Assembly: GCF_000264995.1 (NCBI RefSeq)
Contig: NW_006767441.1
Coordinates: forward strand, 1,500,370-1,564,369
Reading direction: 5' to 3'
Source: Punctularia strigosozonata HHB-11173 SS5
Lineage: Eukaryota; Basidiomycota; Agaricomycetes; Corticiales; Punctulariaceae
Length of the DNA: 64,000 nucleotides
The notes beneath the pieces were generated by a model, which made no database searches, was not told the origin of the DNA, and saw nothing but the letters and a program-made list of their open reading frames with translations. Shown piece after piece: positions 49,206 through 59,210 of the stretch. How positions within the stretch are numbered: the first letter of the stretch is position 1; every line of letters starts with the position of its first letter. The position numbers were made by a program, and so were the translations under genes.

Positions 49206-50048
49206 GCCAGCACCTCTCGCCGAAATGTTTTTACCATATGTCCGCATTGGCATGGCCCGGAAAGTGCAAAAAAATGCTTAATAGGGAAGAGGACGAAAAC
49301 GCCGCCGAGAATGGGGCGGAGAGTGGGCTCTCCTCCTTTATGTGTGATCTTTTTGTGTTTCTTGGTGCACATAGGAGGATGTTCCTCCCCGAGGTTTCTT
49401 GTCGGACGCTGCTGCATTCGTTTCTCGTTTATTGGCCGCGGACGGACGTGGGATTCCGCGCTCTTGCCACATTAACATCCATATCCATCCATACATTCCT
49501 CATCGTCATTCGTCATCGTCATCGTGTCTATCGCTCACGCACCTCGTTTTTTTTTTCGCATTATCGTATATAGTCTCCCTGCTGTACTATCGCTGTCGGA
49601 TGCGTTTCCTACGTTAGTCGCAATCGCTCTCGGAAATCAAATACGGAATCATAATTAAACGTGTTTCGAAAGGTTAGAAAACTATAATAATGAAGAAGTT
49701 GATCTGTACTATCCAGTCATCCGTGAAGTTCAGGACAGGAGTTGGCTTTTTGTTTTGGCTGTAAGTAACGTCCGGCGTGCACTGCGCCTTATCTGATCGC
49801 TTTCTGTAGTTGTCCGCCGGCGACTCCGCTGAAATGACTTTACTTAGCCCGTAAAAGCGCTCTGTAGCGAATCCCTAATGGCTCGCCGTGAGCGTGAGAT
49901 GGGGTGTGGTGCAAATGGCTGATCGTAACCTACCTGCGAACCAAACCTATTCGCTCGTTTGTCCCCTGGCCCCTTCCGATTTTTTGCCCAATCACTGACC
50001 GTGGGAGACTCATGGTCTGACCGCGGGAGTGTTCAAACTGATCGAGGA
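49206..50048. other. Convergent gap between the MFS and module-F-box genes
   Basis: About 840 bases, AT-rich at 49550-49700, without a supported gene. Near 50050-50140 GC-rich sequence with two copies of the short word gccgaact and a ccccnggggg palindrome forms the 3' end of the F-box frame and may not be original coding sequence. Confidence 0.45.
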
Positions 50049-51975
50049 TCACTTGGCGAACTTCCCACGGGCCCGAACTTGGAGGGTGTCCCCTGTCCCC
50101 AGGGGGTCTGGCCGAACTTCCGGCCGAAAAACTACAGTAGTCAGTTCGGCGCCCCAGCGATCGTCGAATTCTGACGACAGGAGGAAGTTGGATTGATGTA
50201 TGACGGATAGAATATCGTTGAGCCATTCCTTGAACCCGGTAGGGGCCTTGCAGATGGTCATGGGAACCCGGAACGAGACGAACCACAGGCGGTCGACGCG
50301 ACACCCTCCGCTGCAGATCGGTTGGATATCTGGGGTCTGGTGGAGAAAGATTTCTGGAAATATTCTCAAGTGATGATGCAAGGTTATGGGCGCTTTGTTC
50401 TCCTTCATCGTTCCCCACAGACAGATCGTTTTCGGTATGTGAGAGAGCTTCGTCGGGCCGAATAATGCGTCATAGAGGATACTTGCGAGCCGCATATCGC
50501 CTCCGAATTCAATGTGTCGGAGGGAAGGTAGCGAAGGGGTTTGGGAAGCCTGCCTACTCAGCGTTTCGTGCGATCCGACATGCCCCGCCTGCAGTAGTAC
50601 GGAGTTGCGCACGGCGAAGGTTGTCAGGTTCTGACAGGCGAGCATGATGTCGATCAAGCTTTGCGTCCGCGGGAATGAACAGTCTTGCAGCGACAGGATC
50701 GATATCTGGGAGAGGACCCGGAGGATGATTCGCCTGGTATCCGCGTGAAGCTCGGACCACTTCATCCCGCCCAACGACATCCCACGCAGGGTGCCGAGGT
50801 GCGCGAAACACTGTGATAAACTTAGCAACCAGCTTTCCTTACTACCGGTCTCGAGGTCGAGGTGAAGCTCGCGCACGCACGAGCCCAGCTTAGGCGATAG
50901 CTTGACCGAGTGTATGACCGCGTCTAGGATCCGAGGTTTGTCAACGTCTATGGCACGGAACATAGCGGCTTGGGCTAGTTGTTGTAGCTCACGACAGCTT
51001 GATGCCATGTTGCTCAACGTAGCGAGCCGACCTTCTTTATCGAGATCGATATAGGAAATGACTTTTTGGATCGTCTCTGGACTCAGTTCGAGAAGGTGAG
51101 CTCGACCCATCTTCGAGGCGGCAAGTTGGCCTTGGAGCTCACGGAGAGACTCCACAAGCGATAAGCTATTTGCGCTTAATGCGTTCAAGGGATTCAGTCG
51201 TTCTTCCAATGCGTCACGCAGCCCGTAGACCGAGACAAGTTGAGCGCGACATGGTTCCCCCAACACCTTGACGAGAGCGCTAGCGTATCGCGTGGCCAAA
51301 AGGACGTTTCCAAGTATTGGATTAGTTCTGAGAGCAAGATGTTTTAGCGCGACGAGGACAGCCCATGCCTATCAACGCTCACCGTATGGTCATCGTCAGC
51401 TTCTCACATAAATCGTGGAAATGCTGCCTACTTTCACCGAGATCAAGATGACCAGGCGGCGAAGAACTACAGAGGGCGAATTGTATTCCTGGCATGCACA
51501 GGGGACAAGATATGCTCCGTAGATGACGCACAATCTGCGGGAATCGGGGTCGTCCCGTAGCTCGTAGATAAAGCAACAGTTCGTAAGCACCATAAGAGCA
51601 ACGGGCAACGCTTTGTTGGTGTATTTCCCTTCCTTCTGTGAGAAAGGGGGAAGTATGGACTGCACCGTTACAGCTAAGGTGAGGGATGGCACGGATGAGG
51701 AAGTGAGTAAGGAAGCGAGCTACTGCGACGTTCAGTCCACGCCGGAACACTCGCTCTCCGGTTGCCGTTATCAACTTCGTCAAAGCTTGTCCCCCTCTGC
51801 TCATAGCATTCCCAACTACGCGCCCCGCACCGGTGAGATTCGTGATGGTGCTGTCAGTCATAGACAGGGCCTCGAGCTCGAGTTCGATGGACGAACGATC
51901 TTCGAGTTCGGTGGCCAAGTGTGAGGGTATTCCAGTCAATATGGCCCTGATACGGTGATCTTGAGAGGGTAACAT
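50049..51975 (-). CDS. N-terminal module plus F-box / leucine-rich protein
   Basis: Two exons (51383-51975, 50049-51327) give 623 residues. Residues 1-250 are the same module as in the pseudokinase gene: DHRIRAILTGIPSHL, TDSTITNLTGAGRVVGNAMS, ISCPLCMPGIQFAL, KVLGEPCRAQLVSV and SLVESLRELQGQL. The single intron falls at the same residue and phase (R in TMTIR / SETVR) as intron 1 of the pseudokinase gene. From about residue 255 an F-box (LLELSPETIQKVISYI) and leucine-rich stretches follow, homologous to the gene at 37632-38891. After EFDDRWG the similarity stops and about 35 unrelated residues (VVFRPEVRPDPLGTG) lead to the stop, so the C-terminus seems shortened or replaced. Likely an SCF adaptor with an extra regulatory or sensing region; function unknown. 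Confidence 0.78.
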
Positions 51976-52692
51976 ATCGAAGTCGATTATGTTGAAAGCG
52001 TGTCAATATGTCCCAAGGGTCGAGAGAAAAAGGTTAGCAGGCTGGCCCAGGGCACTAGTGCGATACTTATGGGTAGGAAGTAGAAGAGTACAGCGTACGT
52101 GATGCAGCGCCCCCCCCGTTCACAATCAGGCCGAATGCGCTAAATGCGCGGTACAGCAAACTGAACTGAATGGTTATATTTTCGTATTCGTCTTCCAGGC
52201 GCACTGGTTATCTGGTCAAGGTCACTCCGTTTCGGTCTGGAAGAATGGGGTTAGCGGAAAAGCCGAGACACGGCACGATTTGCATGGCCTGCTATGAGTA
52301 TCGTTCATATGCTGTGCGATGCGAAAGAAAGCCGCATCGCTCTAGCACAGCGTGTTCGAATGCAGCCGGAAGAAGTGAACTTGAGTATTCTGCGTCGACA
52401 GACTGCAAAAAAGAAAGGACGTGCACTGACACCTATGATGAGCCCTGTTTCCGAAAAGGTTGAGTTGGTCAAAACCATGGCCGGGGAAGCAGCCACAGTG
52501 CTCTGTGGTCCTGATACTGTACTCATTGCTCTGCGTAAGGATCGTCGTGGGGATCACACAACTGCCCACCGCTATATCGTGCCTGTGCGGCACGCACAGC
52601 CCCGATCGACTCGCCGTCCCACAGCCTCGCGCTTGCAAACCCCTTATGTCGAATTGATCTCGAGCTTTTTTGCGCTCCCTGTCTGCCCGTTC
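51976..52692. other. Intergenic region before the aspartic protease
   Basis: About 700 bases. An open plus-strand frame from 52294 runs in frame into the protease start, but its composition is unlike a secreted protein and a clear signal peptide starts at 52693, so it is taken as leader sequence. Confidence 0.5.
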
Positions 52693-54584
52693 ATGCGTCT
52701 CCTCAGTTATCTGCTCGCGGGCGTCGCCGTCCAGCATGTCGCAGCTGCAAGAATAGCCATGCACGCGCGGGAAGCCGGTGCGCGACTCCGACGAAGAGGG
52801 AACATCTTCGGGCAGTCGACGCTCACCGACTCCTCCGACTTTTCGTACTACACGAACATAACCCTCAACGGCGACTCGTTCTCTGTGTTGATAGATACCG
52901 GAAGGTCCGCCCGGAAGTTCCCGTTGGATGAGATGATACCCTGACGATCTTTACTGCATGTGCGTAGCTCGGACCTATGGGTCGCAGGCTCGGTCTCCAA
53001 CGCGAATGATACAGGATACACGTCCGGAGTGACCTACGCGGTCGGATCTGTGTCGGGCCCGGTCATGACGGCCGACCTCGAGTTCGCGGGCTACACTGTC
53101 AAGTCGCAGGCGTTCCGTAAGCGCTTGTGGTAGCGCTACTGTTTGAGCCCATACTGACTCTACCCTTGAATATAGTTCAAGTTGACCCTTCGAGCGACAA
53201 TCCGTCCGGGACGGGCCTCATCGGCCTGGGACCGAACAACGGCTCCAACATCTTCGAAACCACGAACGGGCTCTCGTCCGCGGACGCTCCCCTCGACCGC
53301 ATCTTCCGCCAGAACACGTCCACGCCCAATTTCCTCACCGTTCTGCTCGGCCGCAAGGATGACCCGTCGGATCCGTGGCCGGGCGACTTGACGGTCGGCG
53401 AGTATCTCGCCGGGTACGAGGACGTGCAGAACCAGCCCCACCTCGAGGTCACCCAGGTCGCGATCGACGAGTCTGGCAATCAGCACTGGCAGACGTTGCT
53501 GGACGAGGACGGGATCATCGGTCCGAACGGTAAGAAGATCACCACCACGTCCACGGTGAACGACACGACCACACCCAAACAGCTGAACGGTACGTGGCCA
53601 ATCATCGTGGTTTGGAGATGTCGTTCTCACTGCACGCCCATGTAGTGGTCTTCGATACCGGTTAGTGCTCGATGCACGGGTGAAGCCCAAGGATGCTAAT
53701 AGTCTTCTGCAGGCTTCTCCATCCCGCAGGTGCCCAAGGCAGTAGCAGACGCCATCTACGGAGACGTCTCCGGTGCGAAGCTGCAGAACGTGTCTGGGAT
53801 CGGGAGCATCTACGTTCTCCCCTGCAAAACCGAGCTGAACCTTACCTTTGTCTTCGGCGGCAAAAACTTCTCGATCCACCCGCTCGACGTCGTCCTCGAC
53901 GCCCTGAGCGACTCGGACGACTGCGTCGGCGCCTTCCAGCCGATGTCCACCGACACCGGCGGCCTCTTCGACGCCATCTTCGGCATGGCCTTCCTCCGGA
54001 ACGCCTACCTCCTCGTCAACTTTGGCGACTTCGTCGACGACGCGAACACGACCGCGGACCCGTTCGTGCAGCTGCTCTCCGTCACGAACGACACGGCCGA
54101 GATGCACAAGGACTTCGTCAAGGTCCGCTCCAGCTCCTCCTCGTCCTCGTCCTCGAGCGGGAAGAGCTGGTTCGACCAGCACCGGAAGGCCATCATCATC
54201 GCCATCATCGTTGTCGCCGCGGTCGTCGCGGTCTTCTTCCTCTCGCGGAGCCGCCGGTCCAGAGGTCTGAAGACGGGCACCGGTGCCGGTTTGCGCCCTG
54301 GCGGCGCGACCTCCTACATCCCGCTCAGCACCCCTGCCCCGCCCGCCGCGACGGACTTGCACTACTCGGCGCCGCCGGCGTACCAGCCATACACCCCGCC
54401 ATCCGGGCCGCCCCCACCTGCAGGCGCCTCGCCATATGCTCCGCCCTCCGGTCCTCCCCCTGGCGCGGCGGGCGCCTCGCCGTACGCTCCGCCCTCCGGC
54501 CCGCCCCCCTCCAACGCATACGCGCCGCCGCCGGGCCCACCTCCGCCAGCGCCGTACGCGGACCCTTTCCGTGATCATCACTAA
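52693..54584 (+). CDS. Membrane-anchored pepsin-like aspartic protease
   Basis: Five exons (52693-52904, 52968-53116, 53176-53589, 53646-53660, 53713-54584) give 553 residues. A signal peptide (MRLLSYLLAGVAVQHVAAA) and a short basic pro-like region precede the A1-family fold. The first catalytic motif is DTGSSDLW, assembled across intron 1; the second, VVFDTGFSIPQVP, has its Asp in a 15-base microexon. Cys pair candidates are VLPCKTE and DDCVGAF. Several N-x-T/S sites suggest glycosylation. After a Ser run a transmembrane helix (AIIIAIIVVAAVVAVFFL) and a basic stop (SRSRRSRG) anchor it, leaving a cytosolic tail of about 100 residues with repeated ASPYAPPSGPPP units. Family A1 enzymes are usually secreted or GPI-anchored in fungi; a true transmembrane anchor with such a tail is a less common, surface-tethered form. 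Confidence 0.92.
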
Positions 54585-54923
54585 GCTGTTGCTGCCGCTG
54601 CTCGCTCGCTCGTTTACTTGCTAGGCATCTCTCGTGTTTACGCACCGCTACGTTTGCTATCATCATCGCCATCCCGGACTCGTCTGCGTTGCCCCCAATG
54701 TAACGGATGTATTTATTAGCAAATCCTCGTTGTCAGTTGCTTATATACTAAAGTCGCGTTTATATGAGTGGTTACATGCGTCGTCGTCGGGGCTAGAGTT
54801 GTGCGTATGGGGGGGGGGGTCGTTCGCGGAGCCGTCCAGGAGTTGAGTCCAGGTAAATCGAGAGAGAGAGAGAGAGAGAGAGAGAATGGATAAAGCAGGA
54901 GCAACAGCGGACAATCACCGCCG
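54585..54923. other. Convergent gap between the protease and PSS genes
   Basis: About 340 bases with no gene. Holds a G run near 54810-54820 and a GA microsatellite near the PSS stop. Confidence 0.55.
54858..54885. repeat. (GA)n microsatellite
   Basis: About 28 bases of GA in the 3' flank of PSS. A shorter GA run (about 55315-55328) lies inside a PSS intron. Confidence 0.85.
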
Positions 54924-55788
54924 TCAGGGCTTGGGCACGCGCAGCGTCTTGCTGACCATCGCGGCCGCCCAGGCGGCGAACACGGCGCTCACGACGTGCA
55001 CCTCGCCCCGGCCCCCGGGCGCGCCCCAGAGCGTGACGGTGCCGAGCGGGAGCCCGCGCTGGCCGTCGACGTACCCCTGGCGTGCGAAGAGCGCGAGTAC
55101 GCCGACGAGGACGAGCGAGGACGGGATGGGGAGCCCCTCGAAGTAGGACGCCTTGCCGCCCTTGCCCTTCGGGATGAGCGCGGCGGTCACGTTGAAGCGC
55201 GCGAGGCGGGCGAGGCCGCAGCAGATGAAGCCGGTGAGGACGACGGTGTCGAGGTAGGTGTTCAGCCCGACGATGAACGCGCATAGCGCCGGGGCCACGC
55301 CGAACGAGATCTAGAGTGAGAGAGAGAGCAGAAAGAAGATCAGCAAAGGGGACGCAAGTGAGGCGATGAGACTTGCCAAGTCCGCCAGACTGTCGAGCTC
55401 CTGGCCGAGCATGCTCGCCGATTTTCGCCACCGCGCGACGCGTCCGTCCAAGAAGTCAAAGAAGAGACCCGCGAGCGGGAACCCAAGCGCCATCCACAGG
55501 TAATCCTCGTCTTTGCTCTGGAGGTACCGCGCGGACGAGAACACGGAGAAGGAACCGCACACGCCGTTCATAATCGTCACCAGATCCGCTAGCCGGAAGT
55601 TCCTGTACGCGCCCCCGTCAGCAATGTTCACGGGCACGAACCCCCCAGCTCGAGAGACGAACACACGCTTACCGAACCAGCGAAAAGTGACCGTCCGTCT
55701 CCGCAAACGCCTTCAGCGCGTGGTGCTCCTCGCTCTCGCCATTCTCCTGCGGTTTCGTGCTGTTCAAGTTGGCTCTTCGTTGGCTCAT
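54924..55788 (-). CDS. CHO1: Phosphatidylserine synthase (CDP-diacylglycerol-serine type)
   Basis: This ER enzyme makes phosphatidylserine from CDP-diacylglycerol and serine, the first step toward PE and PC in fungi. Three exons: [20 protein letters not shown] to TDGHFSLVR, then [20 protein letters not shown] to ELDSLADL, then [15 protein letters not shown] to the end [10 protein letters not shown]. The CDP-alcohol phosphotransferase signature is whole: [19 protein letters not shown] and DSLAD fit DG-x2-AR-x8-G-x3-D-x3-D. Hydrophobic helices follow ([33 protein letters not shown]). The first intron's acceptor is the gcgtacag before NFRLAD, which restores the usual [11 protein letters not shown] core. 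It is convergent with the aspartic protease. Confidence 0.94.
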
Positions 55789-56246
55789 GGCTTGGTCGTG
55801 CGTTGGGTCGTGATCGTGGAGTGGTGCAAGAGACCGTGTCTCTCTTGGTCTTATTGTAGGGCCTTGTCCGAAAAGCCACCCCTCCGCGCGGTGGCTAATT
55901 CGGCACCGCCTTCGCGAAGACGTCATTGCAAGATTCTCAGCCCTGAGCCCACTGACGCGCTTGGACGACGATGCATACGGTAACGACGCTCGCGAGTATA
56001 TGTACGATAGAGGCCTGTACGCAGCTGGATGCAGGGGTATATATCATAGGTCACAAGCAGCGTGCGCGTAACAGGAGATATCAAGGAGCTCATACAAGCT
56101 GGATCTGTACAAGTATGTAAAGAACTAGAGGGGTACGCATGTGTATGAGAGCGGGAGTACAGGAGCGACCGCCAGTCAAACTGCAGTATCGTGTGCTACC
56201 ACGAAAAGGAGTACAAAGAACCATTTCGCCACCGACGATCCCCCGA
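55789..56246. other. Intergenic region between PSS and RTS1
   Basis: About 460 bases holding the PSS promoter and RTS1 3' flank; nothing else seen. Confidence 0.55.
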
Positions 56247-58770
56247 TCACGACGGACCGTTCAGTCCGAGCTTGTCGTCTAAGCTTCGGTGCGCTTGCAG
56301 ATCCCGGAGCACCGTGGGATCCACTGTCAGAGACAAGGATGATTGAGATCTATCCCATGGAATGGGGAATAAGAGAGTTCTCTCACCAGGTAAGACGCTC
56401 TTGCGTCGCATATGCGGTCCATGGGCGCTCGTCGGCGACATTTCCGTGTTGATCTCAGGGAACCCGTGCTGATCACAGACGGTTCATCAGCACGACCCGG
56501 ACGCATCATATAAAACAAACTCACGTCGATCCCGGGATCCGCCATCGGCACGCGTTCGAGCCCGCTCTCGTCGAGGTCGTGCGGCATCTCGGCGTCGATC
56601 GACGCTGCGTTGAGCTCCATGGACAAGTCCGCGATGTCCTGGTCGTCGATCGGCTGCGGAGGCGGTGGGGGCACTGGCTCGTCTTCCTGGAAGCCGGGAG
56701 GGAGGTGCCCGTGTGCGTTCTGCGCCGCCTTCTCACGCAGTTTCTTCCATTGCTCGTATCGTTGTACGGCATGGTTCTGCTCCCTGTTCAATCAATCGAC
56801 CTTCCGTCAGTATCAAAGACATCGAGACGAAGAAGGAGCGAGGAACGCACTCGAGCTTCTTTTGCTTATATTGATGCATGCAATCGTCAAAGAGGTCTGG
56901 GTTGATCTCCATGAATAATTTGAGCGCATTGTACACCATTCCATGTATGGTCCTAAACAAGAGCCATCAGTATCTGAAGCACGACGCGTCAATCATGAGT
57001 ACATACCGATTCCAGTGCGACTTGGAATTCGTATATAGCGCCGGGAAGACGATGGGGAGGATGACCGCCAGGTTATCGCTCATGAGGTTCACGATGTACT
57101 CGTTGTTCCAGTACAAGAGCGCTCGCTCGGCGACTTGGAAGTGCTGGCTGTTGATGCACCTCGTCAGCTGCCGGAACAGCGGCACCTGTATTTTCTGGAA
57201 CTCGGCCGGGTCGATCACGTCCAGTATCTCCTCCATCTCGTTCAGGAACATGACCTCCTTCGGCGAGTTGACCTTGGGCCAGTACCGGAGCAGGCCGAGC
57301 ACGACGTCCTCCGCGAGCGCGGCGTCCTTCTCGAGGAACTGGACGACGCAGTACGCGAGCTGGGGGTGGTACAGACTGAGGGACTTGACCTTGTGGAGGG
57401 GGAGGAGGACGCGGGTGAGGAAGATCTTGTGCTCGTCCTTGAGCGGGAGCGCGAAGCCGTTGATGATCGAGCCCAGGATCTCGAGCAGCTCCGCGATGCC
57501 GTTGTGGCGCTCGGTCTCGTACACGAAGTGGAAGAAGACGTTGTTGATCGAGCGCCGGATGAAGGCGCGCAGGTTGAGGAACTTGCCGTAGATCCGGTGG
57601 AGCGTCGTCTTGAGGAAGTCGCGCTCGCGCGGGTCCTCCGAATCGAAGAGCTCGAGCAGGTTCAGCACGAAGGACTGGTCGATGTACCGCTTCGCGAGGT
57701 TGGTGTTGAAGTCGGGCGACTCGACGAAGCGGAGGAAGAACTCGTAGACGATCTGGAGGTGCGGCCAGGCGAGCTCGAGCACCGGCTCGTCCTCCTCCGG
57801 GTCAAAGGCGTCGCCGGTCGGGTTGACCGGCGGGGGTATCGAACGGAACAAGTTGGTGGCGAACTGCGCGGGCGCGGTGAGACCGGATGCCGCAGTCATG
57901 CAACGTAGCGAACGGGAACAAACTGACCATGCCAACGACCTCGGGGTATACGCTTTCGGTGATCACACCTCGCTGGGTAGTGATGTACTCAAGCATCTCG
58001 TGCAACGTCTGAGCCTTGATCTGCTTGCCCTTCAACTCCGCGCTCGCGTCGTTGAAGTCAAATATCACCCGGCACTGATGCAGTTTCTTAAGGAACAGCT
58101 GCGGGCGCTCGCTCGGTGCAGTCTCTGTGAACCGGTAAAACGGGTTACGATAAGACGAGAGGGAACGTCATTCATGGAGGGGCGCGACTGACCCATAAAC
58201 GGCGGCAGCCGCTCGATCTCGACCTTCTCGTTCGGCACGAAGCGGCTGCTGCGCTGCTTGCGGGGCGGCTTGCCCACAATCGGGATAGTGTCTTTAGGGC
58301 TCCTGAGACGGTTGAGCGCGTTGACGCGCGGCGGTGTGGCCTCGCTGCTGAGGCCGACGGGTGGCCGCTCGGGCGAGCCAAAACCGCCGCCGCCTCGTGC
58401 GTCGGCGGGGTCGGGCACGACGACGATCGGGGGCGCAGGCTGCGTCTTATCTTGCGCGTATCGACGGTCAGGGGCCGGAGGCGGCGCCTGCGAGCCCGTC
58501 CTTGCGGGCGCGCCGTTGCTCCCGTCGCTCAGGCTGCTCGACGCGGAGATGGGCCGCGGGAGCGGCTTCGCGATGGGCGGCGGCGGGGCGGCTGCTGCTG
58601 CCGCTGCCGCTGCGCTAGAGGCCTTGGCGTCCTTCTTGGACGAGGCCGAATCCTGGGATTTGGTGCGGCTAAGCTGCTTATTAGAAGGGGGCGCAATCGC
58701 GGAGTGAGCGAGGCGGGTTCGCGATACGGAGGCTGGCGGCGCGCACCAGGGTCTTCTTGAGTCCCTTCAT
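56247..58770 (-). CDS. RTS1: PP2A regulatory subunit B56 (B')
   Basis: B56 subunits direct the PP2A phosphatase to substrates; yeast Rts1 works in stress response, septin control and centromere cohesion. A first exon of MKGLKKTL joins a disordered Ala/Pro/Ser-rich N-tail through a short intron. The core then reads [108 protein letters not shown]-like, [55 protein letters not shown] and [20 protein letters not shown], the full B56 HEAT-like array. The C-terminal tail is acidic and proline-rich. The 3' end has two possible forms around 56345-56390, differing by an optional last intron. With the PP4R1-like gene, two PP2A-family regulators lie in this window. Confidence 0.95.
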
Positions 58771-59210
58771 GCTGTGTTAGTCGCGCCCGTCGACTGACAA
58801 ATGGTGTATGAGCCGTGTCTGGGCCGTTGTGCGCGATGAGGAGGGAGTGGCTAACGAGTCTACTGCCCCAATCGATGCAACGTTGAAGAATGCGTGATGC
58901 AGTCACTGGCCGTGTCACGCCCCGCCTGCGGGCTCGGCTTCGGCGCCTGTTGCGGTACTTTTGTTCCCTACAGCCTTTGCCCTGCAACCAGCACCGTCTC
59001 CTGGTCTCCTGCGCTTCACCTCGAATATATACCCAGCGACATCCCGGCCCTTTCTTTGTCTCAGCGTCTCCGGTAGGTGCAACAAACCATTGCGGTTCGA
59101 CTAGTTGAGCGCTGATCGGCGTATGAATGGCCAGACCGCCTTCAGGTACATATTACTCGCCTCATTGGCTGCTGCGCTCCTTCTGAGCTCGCGGTTTTTG
59201 GTCGCAAGCC
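58771..59210. promoter_or_regulatory. Divergent promoter region, RTS1 and the 59211 gene
   Basis: 440 bases between divergent start codons; must hold both promoters. No clear TATA box or other element is recognised. Confidence 0.5.

Noticed and set aside
52294-52692. In-frame upstream extension of the protease
   Set aside because: A clean signal peptide starts at 52693; the upstream part is not like a secreted protein N-terminus.
53160-54581. 473-codon minus-strand frame
   Set aside because: Antisense to the aspartic protease; low-complexity Arg/Gly/Val content.
34173-55788. PIS1 and CHO1 as a phospholipid gene cluster
   Set aside because: They share a signature but lie 20 kb apart with many unrelated genes between; no sign of clustering by function.
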